Shown piece after piece: positions 47,770 to 58,501 of a stretch of 64,000 bases of DNA (within the stretch, counting starts at the first letter, position 1; each line of letters starts with the position of its first letter). Source of the stretch: Coptis chinensis (lineage: Eukaryota > Streptophyta > Magnoliopsida > Ranunculales > Ranunculaceae); NCBI GenBank assembly GCA_015680905.1, contig CM027381.1:58408501-58472500 (forward strand). Reading direction: 5' to 3'. Position numbers and translations under genes: made by a program. The notes below the pieces were generated by a model. That model did not search any database. It was not told where the DNA came from and saw only the letters and a list, made by a program, of their open reading frames with translations.

Positions 47770-50370
47770 AGTGTATTCAGTGGTTGGCAAGAGTCCTTAA
47801 TGGTGGCAAATAAGGTGCGATTTTAAGCCTTAGTGGTATTTTAGTCTTTTGCACATAAATTAGATTTTAGGTCATTTTTTTTTCATAAAATTAGGTTAAA
47901 TAAACCCAACTACTGGTGGCACTGGAAAGAGATGGGCTTCCTCTGTTGGAGTTAGTGATGATAAAGAGGAGGAGATGGAAGCAGTGGTGGAAGCTCAGTT
48001 TGGGGAAGGTTCGCTAGAAAGAATGTTGAGAAAAAGAATGTTGAAGATCTAATCGGATCAACTCACAGGTGAAGGAGAGGAGAAAATTAATCAAGAAGGA
48101 CGCAAGATCAAAGAAGTGGCATTGGATTATGTATTGAGTCATAATGAGCTTGCTGATTGTGTGAAGAAGGGATCGGATTCTATAAAAGAAAAGAAAAGAG
48201 AGAAATATGACCTACAGGCTGTTATTACTTAAAGATTCTTTCCTGAATCAAAGGGAGTAACTTCTACTGAAGTTGTCACAATCGGAGGCGAAGATAGCCT
48301 GAAACATAAAAAAGGTGGGGACTTGCTCAAGCAAGGTTCGCATGGAGGTCGGGCTGAAGCCATAAGATCAGATCCGAAAAATTTGGATCTTGCAATGCTG
48401 GATAATGGAGACAGCTTGAAGAACGTGGATAAAGAACTAATCCATGAAGGTAACCTCTTGGAGAAGAAAAAGTGTTTGAAGCCATTTGGAAGTCCATAAC
48501 TAGTCGTGCTACAGTAATAAGATTAAAAAAGATGGTGATTTTGAATTCAAACAAGTTACTAATGCTGTAGAGGCCTTGGATTCTAATTATGTCTTTGGAG
48601 TAAGGGAAGCACGCCCTTGTACAAAGTTTCTACCATTAGCCAAAAACAACAATGAAGAAGCCATGAACGACTCATCCTCTGAAGTGAAGAACAGTCGAGG
48701 GGATGGAATCGAACAGATGAGTACATCATACCTACCAACAGCAAAACTACCAAACAACGAAAAAGGTATGGTAAATTCATCTTTGGACGCTCCATGGTGC
48801 ACAGTCATGGTGGCATCGATACTGTGGCATTGTGTGGAACTGTAGCAGACGGGAACATAAGTACAGAGAATGGTGGAAAGACTGCAGGTCAACAACCAAG
48901 CTTGGGGGAGAAGAATCAAGTTATGAAGGAAGGTAAAAACATAAAGAAATCATAGGCAGAGATGCTTGGCAGTAACTAGGTTGGAAAGGAAACATTAGAA
49001 TTTGTGCCACCAACTTTGGTGGATGGTAAACCTGTTATTCATGTCCAAAGTGACCAGTTTCTGAATGAATGCAAGAAGTATGAACACTTTGTTGTGGGGC
49101 AGTTTGTAGGAAGAAGATTGTGTTACAATTATGTGAAAGAAATAATGTCTAAGATTTGGAACATTAAGAACTTCAAGATGAACTTATATGGTGATAAGAT
49201 GTTTACATTCCATTTTGACAAGGAAGAAGATAGGAGAGAGGTTATGGAAATTGGATGTTTTCATATTGCTATCCAGTTATTTGTCATTAGGCCTTGGAAG
49301 TTGTTTGTTGAGAATGAGATGAATGATTTAAAAACTCTACCTATTTGGGTGATTGTAAAATTTTTGCCATTAGTAATGTGGAACAAGGAGGGATTTAGCA
49401 AGATTGGTAGTATCATTGGTAATCCACTATTTGTGGATAGATTCACTGAGAGCATCACGAACTTCTTATACGAGGGTGTGTGTTGAAATTAATAGAGAAT
49501 GTTCTTACCCGGATGGAGTGCCTATAGTGGTTGATGAACGGAGAAATTTAATGTTACTTTTGAGTACAATTGGAGGCTAACATGGTGTGCTTGTTGTGAT
49601 ACTTTTGGGCACTCTGCACAAAAATGCCCTAAGAATATCAAGGTGGTATCAGATCCTAGAAAGGGTATTTGGCTTAAGAAAAAAGATGTTGAGCATGGGA
49701 TACTAGATGAAAGGGAAGGAGCTGAGAAAGGGGAATTTCCAAAAGAAGTAGTGGAGCCTGTTAATGCAGTGGAAAAAGAGGTCGAGGAACGCAGTGAAGA
49801 AAAAGAGCCAGGGACTGAGACAGGGAGTGTGCCAGTGGTACAAGGGGTTGAAATGGTCCAAGAGGGGATGAATCAGTCGTCGGTGATGCAGGAACAGTTG
49901 AGTACAATAGAGATTGGGAAGGATGGCTGGGAAACGCCACCTAGGAGGCATATGATCAGGGCAAGGGCAATACAAAAGACTGTGACTGCTGAGACATCGG
50001 GTACAGTGACTGGAAAGGAGAGGGTGCAGGAACCAGTGAAGGCAACACTTATAACCAGCAAGGGCACAATTATGGTTGGCATCAAATTTGCGGGGGTGTC
50101 TAGAGAGATAGCGGAATGGGGGAAGAACGACCTAAAGGGCTAGCCAGTGCTTTTATCACAAAAGAAAGGGGTGTTCATATTATTCACTACAGCTGATCCA
50201 TATTAAAATATCAGGCCAAGTTCCTTTCCTCAGGATGTAAGAAATTATATATGATGATGTAATGGGGAAAGAGTATGAGAGATTGTAATTTCCAAATTTT
50301 CCTTTTCTATTATTTTTAATAAAGAGGCAGGGGCCCCGTAAACAACCTCGCTTACCAATCAAAAAAAAAA
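47770..50370 (+). mobile_element. LINE-6: second ORF1-only LINE derivative
   Basis: A 2.6-kb plus-strand element inserted between GTTCCAGAATA and GGGTTGTATCC of a monomer, with at most 3-4 bp duplicated and a short satellite-like AGTGTATTCAGT at its left edge. It has the same plan as LINE-5: family 5' UTR, ORF1 with the same C-terminal extension ending at a TAG in AAAGGGCTAGCCAGTG, then a short ORF2 C-terminal remnant (about 50185-50287) and the 3' tail. No endonuclease, RT or zf-RVT sequence is present. Confidence 0.88.
47905..50143 (+). pseudogene. LINE-6 ORF1: DUF4283-like and CCHC knuckle
   Basis: The N-terminal part has EAQFGEGSLERMLRKRM, followed by stops near 48050 and 48230. The DUF4283-like region (49004-49486) is the longest open piece: PTLVDGKPVIHVQSDQF, VVGQFVGRRLCYNYVKEI, LPIWVIVKFLPLVMWNKEG and NPLFVDRFTES. 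A frameshift follows, then the knuckle WCACCDTFGHSAQKC at about 49582. The C-terminal frame (49643-50143) is open: a Glu-rich stretch, GWETPPRRHMIRARAIQK and a Lys/Gly-rich end at TAG 50141-50143. The segment matches LINE-5 closely at the DNA level. Confidence 0.83.
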
Positions 50371-52295
50371 ATAGGGTTGTATCCTGAAAAAACGATAAGA
50401 ACATGAGTTTTCTATAATCAATCAATCAATCATATGTTTTACATTCATTAATAATGCAACCTCACACGTAGGTGCATTCAATCATGTGTTTTGCATTCTT
50501 TCTAACGTAAGCTCACTTGTAGGTACGTTCATTCAATCAATCAAGTGTTTTGCAATCATTAAAATGCAAGCTCACACGTAAGTGTATTCAGTCAACGGTT
50601 TTACATTCATTCTAATTCAAACTCACACAAAGATGCATTTAATCATGTGTTTTCCATTTTGTTGGTGTTGAAAGTTGGGTTTTGGGGATTGGAAGTTGTT
50701 CATATTAGATCTAAATTATATGATCTAGGCTAGGGTTTAGGGTTTAGAGGCTTAGTCTTGGTAATACAAATGGTTTAGGCATTGATCCTTGAAGCCTTGG
50801 AGTTTTTCCTGAGCATTTTAGTTTTTGGACCCTTGAGTTCACTTTGACCGTTGACAACGACTTTGATCGTTGACCGTTGACTATTGACAGTTTGACATTT
50901 TGGAACTTTTTCCCAGTTGTTCCATGAGGTCCCTTTAAAGGTCCTTATGTCTCCTTTTGGCTCTATAACAGGTCTTTTGAGGTAGTAGTTCCATAATAGG
51001 GTTGTATCCTAAAAAAGTGATAAGAACATGAGTTTCCTATAATTAATCAATCAATCATTTGTTTTTCATTCATTAATAATGCAAGCTCACACGTAGGTGC
51101 ATTCGATCGTGTGTTTTGCATTCTTTCTAATGCAATCTCGCTTGTAGGTACGTTCATTCAATCAATCAAGTGTTTTCCATTCATTATAATGCAAGCTCAC
51201 ATGTAAGTGTATTAAGTCAAGGGTTTTGCATTCATTCAATTAATCAAGTGTTTTGCATTCATTATAATGCAAACTCACACATAAATGCATTTAATCAAGT
51301 GTTTTGCATTCTGTTGGTGTAGAAAGTGGGGTTTTAGGGTTTGGAAGTTGTTCACCTCAGATCTAACTTATATGATCTAGGCTAGGGTTTAGTGGCTTAG
51401 TCCTTGTCTTACAAAGGGTTTAGACATTGATCCTTGAAGCCTTGGAGTGTCTCTTGTGCTATTGAGTTTTCGGACCCTTAAGTTCACTTTGAATGTTGAC
51501 CATTGACTTTTGACAGTTTGACTTTTGGGCACTTTTTCCCAGTTGTTCAATGAGGTTCCTTTTAGGGTCCATTTGTCTCCTTTTGGCTCTATAACACTGC
51601 TTTTGAGGTATTAGTTCCAGAATAGGACTGTAACCTGAAAAAGCAATAAGAACATGAGTGTTTTACAAGCAATCAAGCTCGCTTGTAGGTACGTTCATTC
51701 AATCAATCAAATGTTTTGCATTCGTTATAATGCAAGCTCACACGTAAGTGTATTCAGTCAAGTGTTTTGCATTCATTCTAATGCAAACAGACACGTAGAT
51801 GCATTTAATCAAGTGTTTTTCATTCTGTTGGTGTAGAAAGTGGGGTTTTGGGTTTTGGAAGTTGTTCATCTTAGATCTAACTTATATTATCTAGGCTAGG
51901 GTTGAGGGTTTAGAGGCTTAGTCCTTGTCTTACAAATGGTTTAGAGATTGATCCTTGAATCCTTGGAGTGTTTTCTTAGCTTTTGAGTTTTTGGACCCCT
52001 GAGTTCGCTTTGACAGTTGACAATGACTTTGATCGTTGACCGTTGACTATTGACAGTTTGACTTTTTGGCACTATTGACAATTCCCTTTTTCTCTTTTTG
52101 GCTCTACAACATGTTATTTGAGGTATTAGTTCCAGAATAGGGTTGTCTCCTGAAAAAGCGATAAGAACATGAGTTTTCTACAATCAATCAATCAATCAAT
52201 TAGGTGTTTTGCATTCATTATAATGCAAGCTCACACGTAGGTGCATTCAATGAAATGTTTTGCATTCTTTCTAATTCAAGCTCGTTTGTAGGTAC
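50371..52295 (+). repeat. Satellite block J (end of the array in this window)
   Basis: Three monomers, resuming as ATAGGGTTGTATCCTG after LINE-6 and cut off at 52295 (GTAGGTAC) by the LTR retrotransposon. The last complete monomer has a short deletion in its TTGAC cluster near 52075. No genes, and no satellite was recognised further right. Confidence 0.9.
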
Positions 52296-53760
52296 TGATA
52301 AACTGTAAAATTATAGTTTTACCTACGAATAAGTAATGAAACTCAACGTAAGTAAAACAAAAGCTATTTTCGATTTTATTTATCAAAGTTTTCTACACTC
52401 TCGATGCTATTGCACTAAGTGGTGTAGAGAATTCATTCCACTCCTAGTTCTTCTGAATTCAATGCTAACTAAGATTATCTGTTCTACCAAAGGCGTGAGA
52501 GTAATGATTATGTAAGTTTGCTAACAATGATGAAATGACGTAATTAAAATGTTCTAACAACTACGATGGCAATTCAAATACTTAGGTTCGAATCTAGATT
52601 AAGAATTAGGGGAATTTGATTCCACCTTAAATTCAACTTAATAAACTAGCATAGATTGTTGTAATCCAATTCTTCCGTTCTTATGATAAGAATTGGTCGT
52701 TTTAATCCTTAATCATTCATGGCAATCTCTATAAATTAATGACTAGCATGTGAGGAAGTTCAACCCATTCTCATGGCGAATCAACTACCTTCTAGAGTAG
52801 AATAGAATCTTACAACTATTTTTATACTACACAATCAAATTTTCATCAAGGCTTCCTCAAACCCCTCTAATGGAGATTTAGCCTTGATTCATAAAACTAT
52901 CATTTCTATATTAGTTAGAACAAGACATGATATAAAGATTATAATTTTATTTATTTATCTAATCAAGAATTCAAAACTAAATTAACAACTAAGAAATGAT
53001 TAATAAATAAATCTATAAATTGAAACTAAAATGATTTAATGGAATGAAACTAGATTTATGAATAACTAACTAACTTTATTGATCTAATGAATAATAACAA
53101 ATACTGATTCAAAACTGAATTAATAACAAGGTAAATAAAATCTAATTAATGGAGTCTAAGCTAATTTATTTTCTAATCTAGGTCTAGCTTATGATCTACC
53201 TCTTTCCTCCCCTCAAAAGGAGAAAGAGATCCCCAATTTCGTGCATGGGCCTAGAGCCATGTTTTGGGCCATAAAATCGAGCCCAAAACCCAAATTCTTT
53301 AGTCCACAAAGGCCTTTTCAGCTAGATTTGACTTCAATAGACTTTTCGTCTACTTTTACTTCTTTGATTGGGTCAAGGTTTGGACCATTGGAAATCCCTT
53401 TCCAAGACGGTCGTTTTGACATAAGGTAGGCCCAATTTCGAGGTCTGAGTCCAAAGATACGGTATTTGGAAGTTCTGCTGACTTTTGTGCACAGTTTCTG
53501 CCTGCGTTGACTTTTCAGCTTTGACCGTCCTTTAAAAAAGCTTTTTCTCCTTGAATCTTGGCCTTTAATCACAGAACTTCTTAGCAACCAACCCTTGCTC
53601 CTTTATCTCGTAAAATTGACACCTTCATACACGTAATTGACTCCAATGCCTGAAATATATAAAAGCACGTAATCAACATTAACTCTTATTTATTACTCAC
53701 ATAATTGGTCTAAAAGTATTATTGTTAAGGGTTTAAAACTACAGTTTTGGGCTCTTATCA
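52296..53760 (-). repeat. LTR (3' LTR of the minus-strand element)
   Basis: A 1465-bp LTR from TGATAAACTG to GGGCTCTTATCA, with TGATAA/TTATCA inverted termini. It is related along its length to the solo LTRs (ACTCCTAGTTCTT, GGCATAAGGTAGGCCC type segments) but clearly diverged from them. The left 5 bp of host satellite is GGTAC; the matching right duplication must lie beyond the window. Confidence 0.87.
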
Positions 53761-53785
53761 AACCACCCCCAAAAAGCATTTTGCT
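53761..53785 (-). other. Polypurine tract next to the 3' LTR
   Basis: On the minus strand GCTTTTTGGGGGTGGTT directly abuts the LTR start TGATAAGAGC. This is where the plus-strand DNA primer of LTR retrotransposons is expected. The same motif adjoins the LTR at 62985/62986. Confidence 0.7.
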
Positions 53786-55572
53786 TGTCCTCAAGTAAAT
53801 ATGAGACATTAGAATAAGTGACAAAAAATGGAGTTTTAGCTACTCTCGTTTCACCGAAGTGCGATTGCATTGACCATATGCAACAAGGCCTTAAACCACT
53901 AGGAATTCCATAGTGGATGAGTTATAGCCTCGTGAGAGTTTTCCAGTGAAGGTACTCACAAACTTGATCTATACTACAACGACTAAGAAATAAAACTATT
54001 GTTTCCTTATTTATGATCCCAATTATCTATATATCTCACTAGTAATGAATACAGAATAATCAAGTCAAAACCTAAGATAATATATGCATAATAATCAATC
54101 ATCTATAAATAAACTTATATACAACCAGTAATACTATGAAATGCACTAACAGGTCGGTTTCTGAAACTTTGGAATAACGTCCTTAAGTAGGTCCTCACAT
54201 AAATGTCAAGACAAAAAACACTCTGATTTTTCCGCTCAAGTTTCAATACTCCAGTGTACAATGGGCACACTTTACCTTAAAATCTCAATGACACACAAGG
54301 AAGCCAAAGTCGATCAAACACATTTGCCACTTACTATCACACTAACCTATTCCTAATTGAGCTAGAGGTCTTTCTTAGGTGTTCCGGGGATTAGGAGAGA
54401 TGGTTTAAGAATGAAGGAAATGGAAATTCAAAAAGAACAAGTCTGAGATAATATGGTCTTCATATTACGTAACTAGAGAAACCTTTGTTCTTTTGCTTTT
54501 ACACTTTGTTTCCATCCTTAGCCTTTTTATTTTGGCTTTTTTATTCCTTTTATTTTTTTGGAGTTCTAACTCTTTATTTTATTATTATTTTTTTTATTTG
54601 GATGAAAACTTTCTTTTCTTATTCTTTTCTGAAGCAACTAACTAATTTTTGTTTACACAAGTTTTTCTCTTCTCTTTTCTTCACTCATCCTATTCTCAGA
54701 CTCATTCTATAATGGGTAGGTTGATTTTTTATTTTGTTTTGTTTTTGTAAAAGGGTAAAGGAATTGTGGTTTATGAAAAGCTAAAGAAAGGCTCAGAGGG
54801 GCGACTAGCGGAAAATAATTTCATAAGGTTTGAATTTCTGGCTATATCGATCCAAAGAGGGCCTAAATTCTCGCTCAGGATATGGTATAGTGATCAAGCA
54901 AGTGGACATGTGATTTCTCTATCCGGATTTTACTTCTCCCTTGTGTCATTTTTCAAATGTTTCACTCATATAAGGCTTTAGGCTATATTCTCACAGGATT
55001 TGTAGAATAAATACTCTAGCCTAGATTTCAGAAACTTACTGCCAAACAATCATAGATACTCATGCAATATATTTATAGAAAGATGCAAATATTATTATCT
55101 ACAAATTAACCTAAGTTTCTAAAAACTATTCTAATGCAAATGCTACGTGAAACTTCTAGATTATTGAGAGTATAGAGAAAGAAAATAATACCAATATTCC
55201 TAAGTATATAGCATAAACTTTTTATTTATATTTTTGAAATTTTGAAACTTTTGAATTTTTAGTAGAAAACAAGTGCATATTGTACATATCTATATCCTAA
55301 CAGATGCCTTAATTACACGTATTTCTATGACACCCCCAAACAAGAAGCATGCTTTGTCCTCAAAGTATTGAAATAAAAATGGTAGAAAAATACCATGGAA
55401 ACGCATGAAATTCTAGAACATCTGCAAAATAAGGTTAAACATACTAATATAGAAAATAAAAAATTGACGCAACTCTATATGTGTTCTACCCGTTATGGGG
55501 TTAACAAGAATTAAATTGCTTGGGACATAAGCAGACACTAATTGAAATAAAAACTTACCTTAACTCCAGCGT
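53786..55572. other. Non-coding 3' region of the LTR element
   Basis: AT-rich. It holds a long pyrimidine-rich run at about 54485-54750 (T-runs, CTTTT) and no ORF with family motifs. The part 53786-54720 is homologous to 62986-64000, which supports tandem copies. At 55331-55345 another CACCCCCAAA motif (GGGGGTG on the minus strand) stands just downstream of the minus-strand ORF that ends at 55573. Confidence 0.7.
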
Positions 55573-55899
55573 TTAAACATCATCCTCATTCTCTTCAAAA
55601 AAATGAGGTTCCTTCGCATCCTGCCATGCCATGATAACTTCCCATGCTTCACGCCATTTATCATTTACAATCGCTAATCTGTTTAGCACCACTTGGTCGA
55701 ATGGGGTGTATGGGGCAACCCAATGAGGTTGCACCTGCCATCCCGGCCAAGTCATAGCACGGAAAGATCGAATAATACAATTGGTGGGTCTCACAATGTC
55801 GACCCCAACCCAATCCGTGAAATGGGCACAAAAAACAAGGAAGAAACATAGCATAATACGACAAACTAAAATAGGCATAAGAAGGTACTTATGCCTCAT
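55573..55899 (-). CDS. Unrecognised ORF, possibly 3' part of a broken gene
   Basis: A 108-codon minus-strand ORF on the same strand as gag. The N-terminal 25 residues are strongly hydrophobic (LLMPILVCRIMLCFFLVF), followed by Trp-rich sequence with TWPGWQVQPHW and an acidic C-terminus ending EENEDDV. I do not recognise the family. It lies in a different frame from the next ORF upstream (55943-56551). The two may be parts of one product split by a frameshift or an intron. An env-like role is imaginable from the hydrophobic segment but not supported by anything else. Confidence 0.35.
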   Translation of the reverse strand: MRHKYLLMPILVCRIMLCFFLVFCAHFTDWVGVDIVRPTNCIIRSFRAMTWPGWQVQPHWVAPYTPFDQVVLNRLAIVNDKWREAWEVIMAWQDAKEPHFFEENEDDV

Positions 55900-55942
55900 A
55901 CTCTGGGCTCATGCTAAACTAGACATTAATGTCTTGGGAAGG

Positions 55943-56551
55943 TCATATAGTAGGCCTTCTCTCAGCTAGAGCAAGGAAAACGTCGCAAGTGGCGTCATTC
56001 GCAGAAGAAAAACGCCACTCCCCTAATATATTTAGCATGATAAAGAGCATGACCGTGCCCACGTTAAGGGACAAGCTACCAAGGGCTACGTTATATGTCC
56101 CTTGGTCCTCTACACGTAAAATGCCGACCCCATAATTCTCATGCAAAAGCTCATAGTTGTAGGCAGAGAAATTATCAACTATGTAGCCCCATGGGTCTTG
56201 AATCTCAGCAGACATAGGAAGCTCAATAACAAAAGCCTACAAGAACTTGGTTATTTCCATTATTTCATCATCAATGTTGATGGAGAACACGTGTTCTCCA
56301 TCCATCCAATAAAAGAATTTACAATGGTCATAAAAATATGAGGTAAGTGCAGGAGAGTAAAGTTCATCATAACTTACCATTAAAGATTGCCATCCTACTT
56401 GTATGATTACTTCAAAAGATTGTTCCGGTATGATACGAGGGGATGTCATCACAAAACTACTCTCTAGAACAGCTGTAAACGATCCTAGAACAACCCACAA
56501 AAAATCAGAATTTTTCGTGCCTACGGATGTCATAGTGCGGGGGGCGATCAA
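55943..56551 (-). pseudogene. Unrecognised ORF downstream of a possible promoter
   Basis: A minus-strand frame with one stop at 56237-56239; the two halves (56551-56240 and 56236-55943) are in the same frame. The first ATG is at 56533. The upstream half includes VLGSFTAVLESSFVMTSPRI and ends near FYWMDGEHVFSINIDDEI; the downstream half has IQDPWGYIVDNFSAYNYELL and NVGTVMLFIMLNILGEWRF. No family is recognised. It follows a GC-rich minisatellite leader and a TATA-like site at 56923-56932 on the same strand. It could be a captured host sequence or an extra retrotransposon ORF. Confidence 0.4.
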
Positions 56552-56559
56552 ACTATGCC

Positions 56560-56735
56560 TTGTATGGGCGCGTGGTGCGCTCTGGCTAGGATCAAGTTCC
56601 AGGCACTTAGGCGCAGGGCGTGCTCACTTTTTGCCTGGGATGGGCGCAGGGTGCGCTCGTGCCTTGGGCAAGTTCCAGTGTATTTTGAGCGCGGGTCGCG
56701 CTTGGATTTGGTCTTGTGAGGGCGTGAGGTACGCT
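56560..56735. repeat. GC-rich minisatellite, site 1
   Basis: Reiterated GGGCGC-n-GGTGCGCTC motifs (56566, 56640, and degenerate copies at about 56612, 56690 and 56718), alternating with AGTTCCAG-type spacers. It is strikingly GC-rich and CpG-rich in an AT-rich neighbourhood. The same motif forms site 2 at 61125-61415. Confidence 0.75.
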
Positions 56736-56922
56736 CAGGTCTAAATTTAGTAACAGGTGGTTCAAGAGCGGGGAATTAAGCTCCACAGCCTTGAGAGCGC
56801 GCGACCGTTATAGCTTGAGTCTTTGAAGTGAAGAAACAAAAGAGAAAAAATTGAGAGTGAAAGGTGAGAGTGCAAGGTTTGTAGTGTGGGTTGTGAGTAT
56901 AGAATGAAGGAAGTATATATAG

Positions 56923-56932
56923 GGTTTTAGTT
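56923..56932 (-). promoter_or_regulatory. TATA-like element, minus strand
   Basis: CTATATATAC on the minus strand, followed 20-60 bp downstream by CT- and AC-rich sequence (ACTCACAACCCACACTAC) and a CT-rich stretch typical of plant 5' leaders. The ORF begins about 380 bp further down. This is a sequence resemblance only. Confidence 0.35.
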
Positions 56933-56935
56933 CCT

Positions 56936-57712
56936 AAAACGAATTAACAAATTTCCAAAAAGCTTTAAGACAATTGCCGGAAACAAAATATTTCCAAAAC
57001 TTAAAACGGAAACAACCCATATTCATTATTCTAAAACAAACCTAATATCTTTTAGATTGAATTTAGAATAGTAACTTCCTAACTCATTGAAATTTCATCC
57101 TACCACAATATCTAATCATAGGCATGCCAATATCGGCAACATTCCCAACAATCATCGAAATATCACTTCTAAATTTGTGGGTTATATAAAAACAATTCTA
57201 AAAGAATTAATACCACTACCAAACAAATTTTAGACAACAGAGTTTAGAAAATTTGTTTTAAACGTGGGTCTTTAAAAGTCAGATTCCCAAGACTTCCTAC
57301 ATTACTATTTATGGGTTTTATATATATATTAAAACAGATTAATATAAGGAAAAACAATAAAGCAAGAAATGCATAATTCACACCATAGAGGAACATGACT
57401 AAAAAATCGAGAAAACATGCAAGAGTGGAAAACGTGAATTATGTTAAATGTGGACTTAATATCTGGTACTTACAGCCACACACTCCACAGGGAGGGCCTG
57501 GTTACCTGAATGGTGCACTTACCAATATATGGAAGTGAAAGGAAGTACACCCAGCAACAAAGTGAGCCGTTTATAGTTAGATACTCGAAATTTTAACAAA
57601 TAACTGGATATATATATATACCCTGCAGTTTTCCATATATCAACAACCTAAAGAGTTGTAGGTCTTTCCATAAATAAATAACATGGAATGCACCCCCAAA
57701 CAGAATGAAGCA
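56936..57712. other. AT-rich spacer of the LTR element
   Basis: Non-coding. Contains TA-runs (57321-57340 and 57609-57621) and, at 57689-57700, CACCCCCAAAC (GTTTGGGGGTG on the minus strand) immediately after the gag-protease frame ends at 57713. No other feature recognised. Confidence 0.6.
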
Positions 57713-58501
57713 TCAAGATTTTCTACAACACAACTTAGGGAAATGAAAGCGAAGTCTGATAGATCTAGAACATAATCGAGCATGCACCTTCTTCTTCATC
57801 TTTGAACGAGAGGATGTCCAAGTGAATGATCGTGAGAAAATAGATGTTTGTGGAAGATATGTTGGATATGGATAAGTTTTAGAAGGAAAGAATGGAAAAA
57901 ATGAGAATGTGGGTTTAGCACAAAACTCATTCATGGTGTTGGTAGGAACTGTCTCAATTCTAAAAATGAAGTTGTCACGTGCTTTTACCTTGGGAATTAT
58001 GTCCGTATTAGGAGGATTTAGAAAATCATTAAGCACAGAAGAAGCAAGAGGGTCAAGTGCAAACTCAAGGTTCCTTTGAAAAGGTGGAATGTGGGGAATA
58101 TTGGTGATGGAAGATGAATGAGTGACAGGATGATGTGAGGTGGATGAATGGGGCTCAGCTAGAGCTCTCAAGTCTATATCATCAGAAGCCTTGAGACATG
58201 CAAGACATTCCTCAATAGGTTGGTCAAAAGAATCACTAGGATAGAGGATGAAAAATTCATCTTCTATCATAGCGTCAAGGGCTGAATGGATGTTGGCAGG
58301 GTAGGACTCACGAGGTGGCAAGGAAGAGTTGCAAAAGAGACGAAGGAAATCTTCCTCAACTTCCAGGGAGTTCTTGTCGAAGTTGGAACTTCCAAAGGAA
58401 AAGAATTTGTGCATCTGATCATCCGAAAATGTGGTTTTGAAATAAGCTTGATCTAAACTCTCGATCATGCTAACATCTCCATCAATAGTCGTATCCGGGA
58501 A
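57713..58501 (-). pseudogene. Extension of the gag-protease frame, no known domain
   Basis: Same frame as the protease, open from the stop at 58502-58504 to 57713. It begins FPDTTIDGDVSMIESLDQAY and is acidic and Ser/Pro-rich, with a basic C-terminus (SRSKMKKKVHARLCSRSIR). In autonomous Ty3/gypsy elements the reverse transcriptase should start after the protease. No RT motif is visible here, so the pol part seems replaced or deleted. Confidence 0.6.

Noticed and set aside
54485..54712. 75-codon ORF rich in Phe and Leu as a membrane peptide
   Set aside because: It is the translation of a T/C-rich run shared as DNA by the tandem copy at 63760-63960, where the frame is not kept.
55573..55899. 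Env-like protein in the LTR element, from the hydrophobic N-terminus
   Set aside because: Only one hydrophobic segment, no clear cleavage or fusion features, and the frame is disconnected from the upstream ORF; kept as unrecognised.
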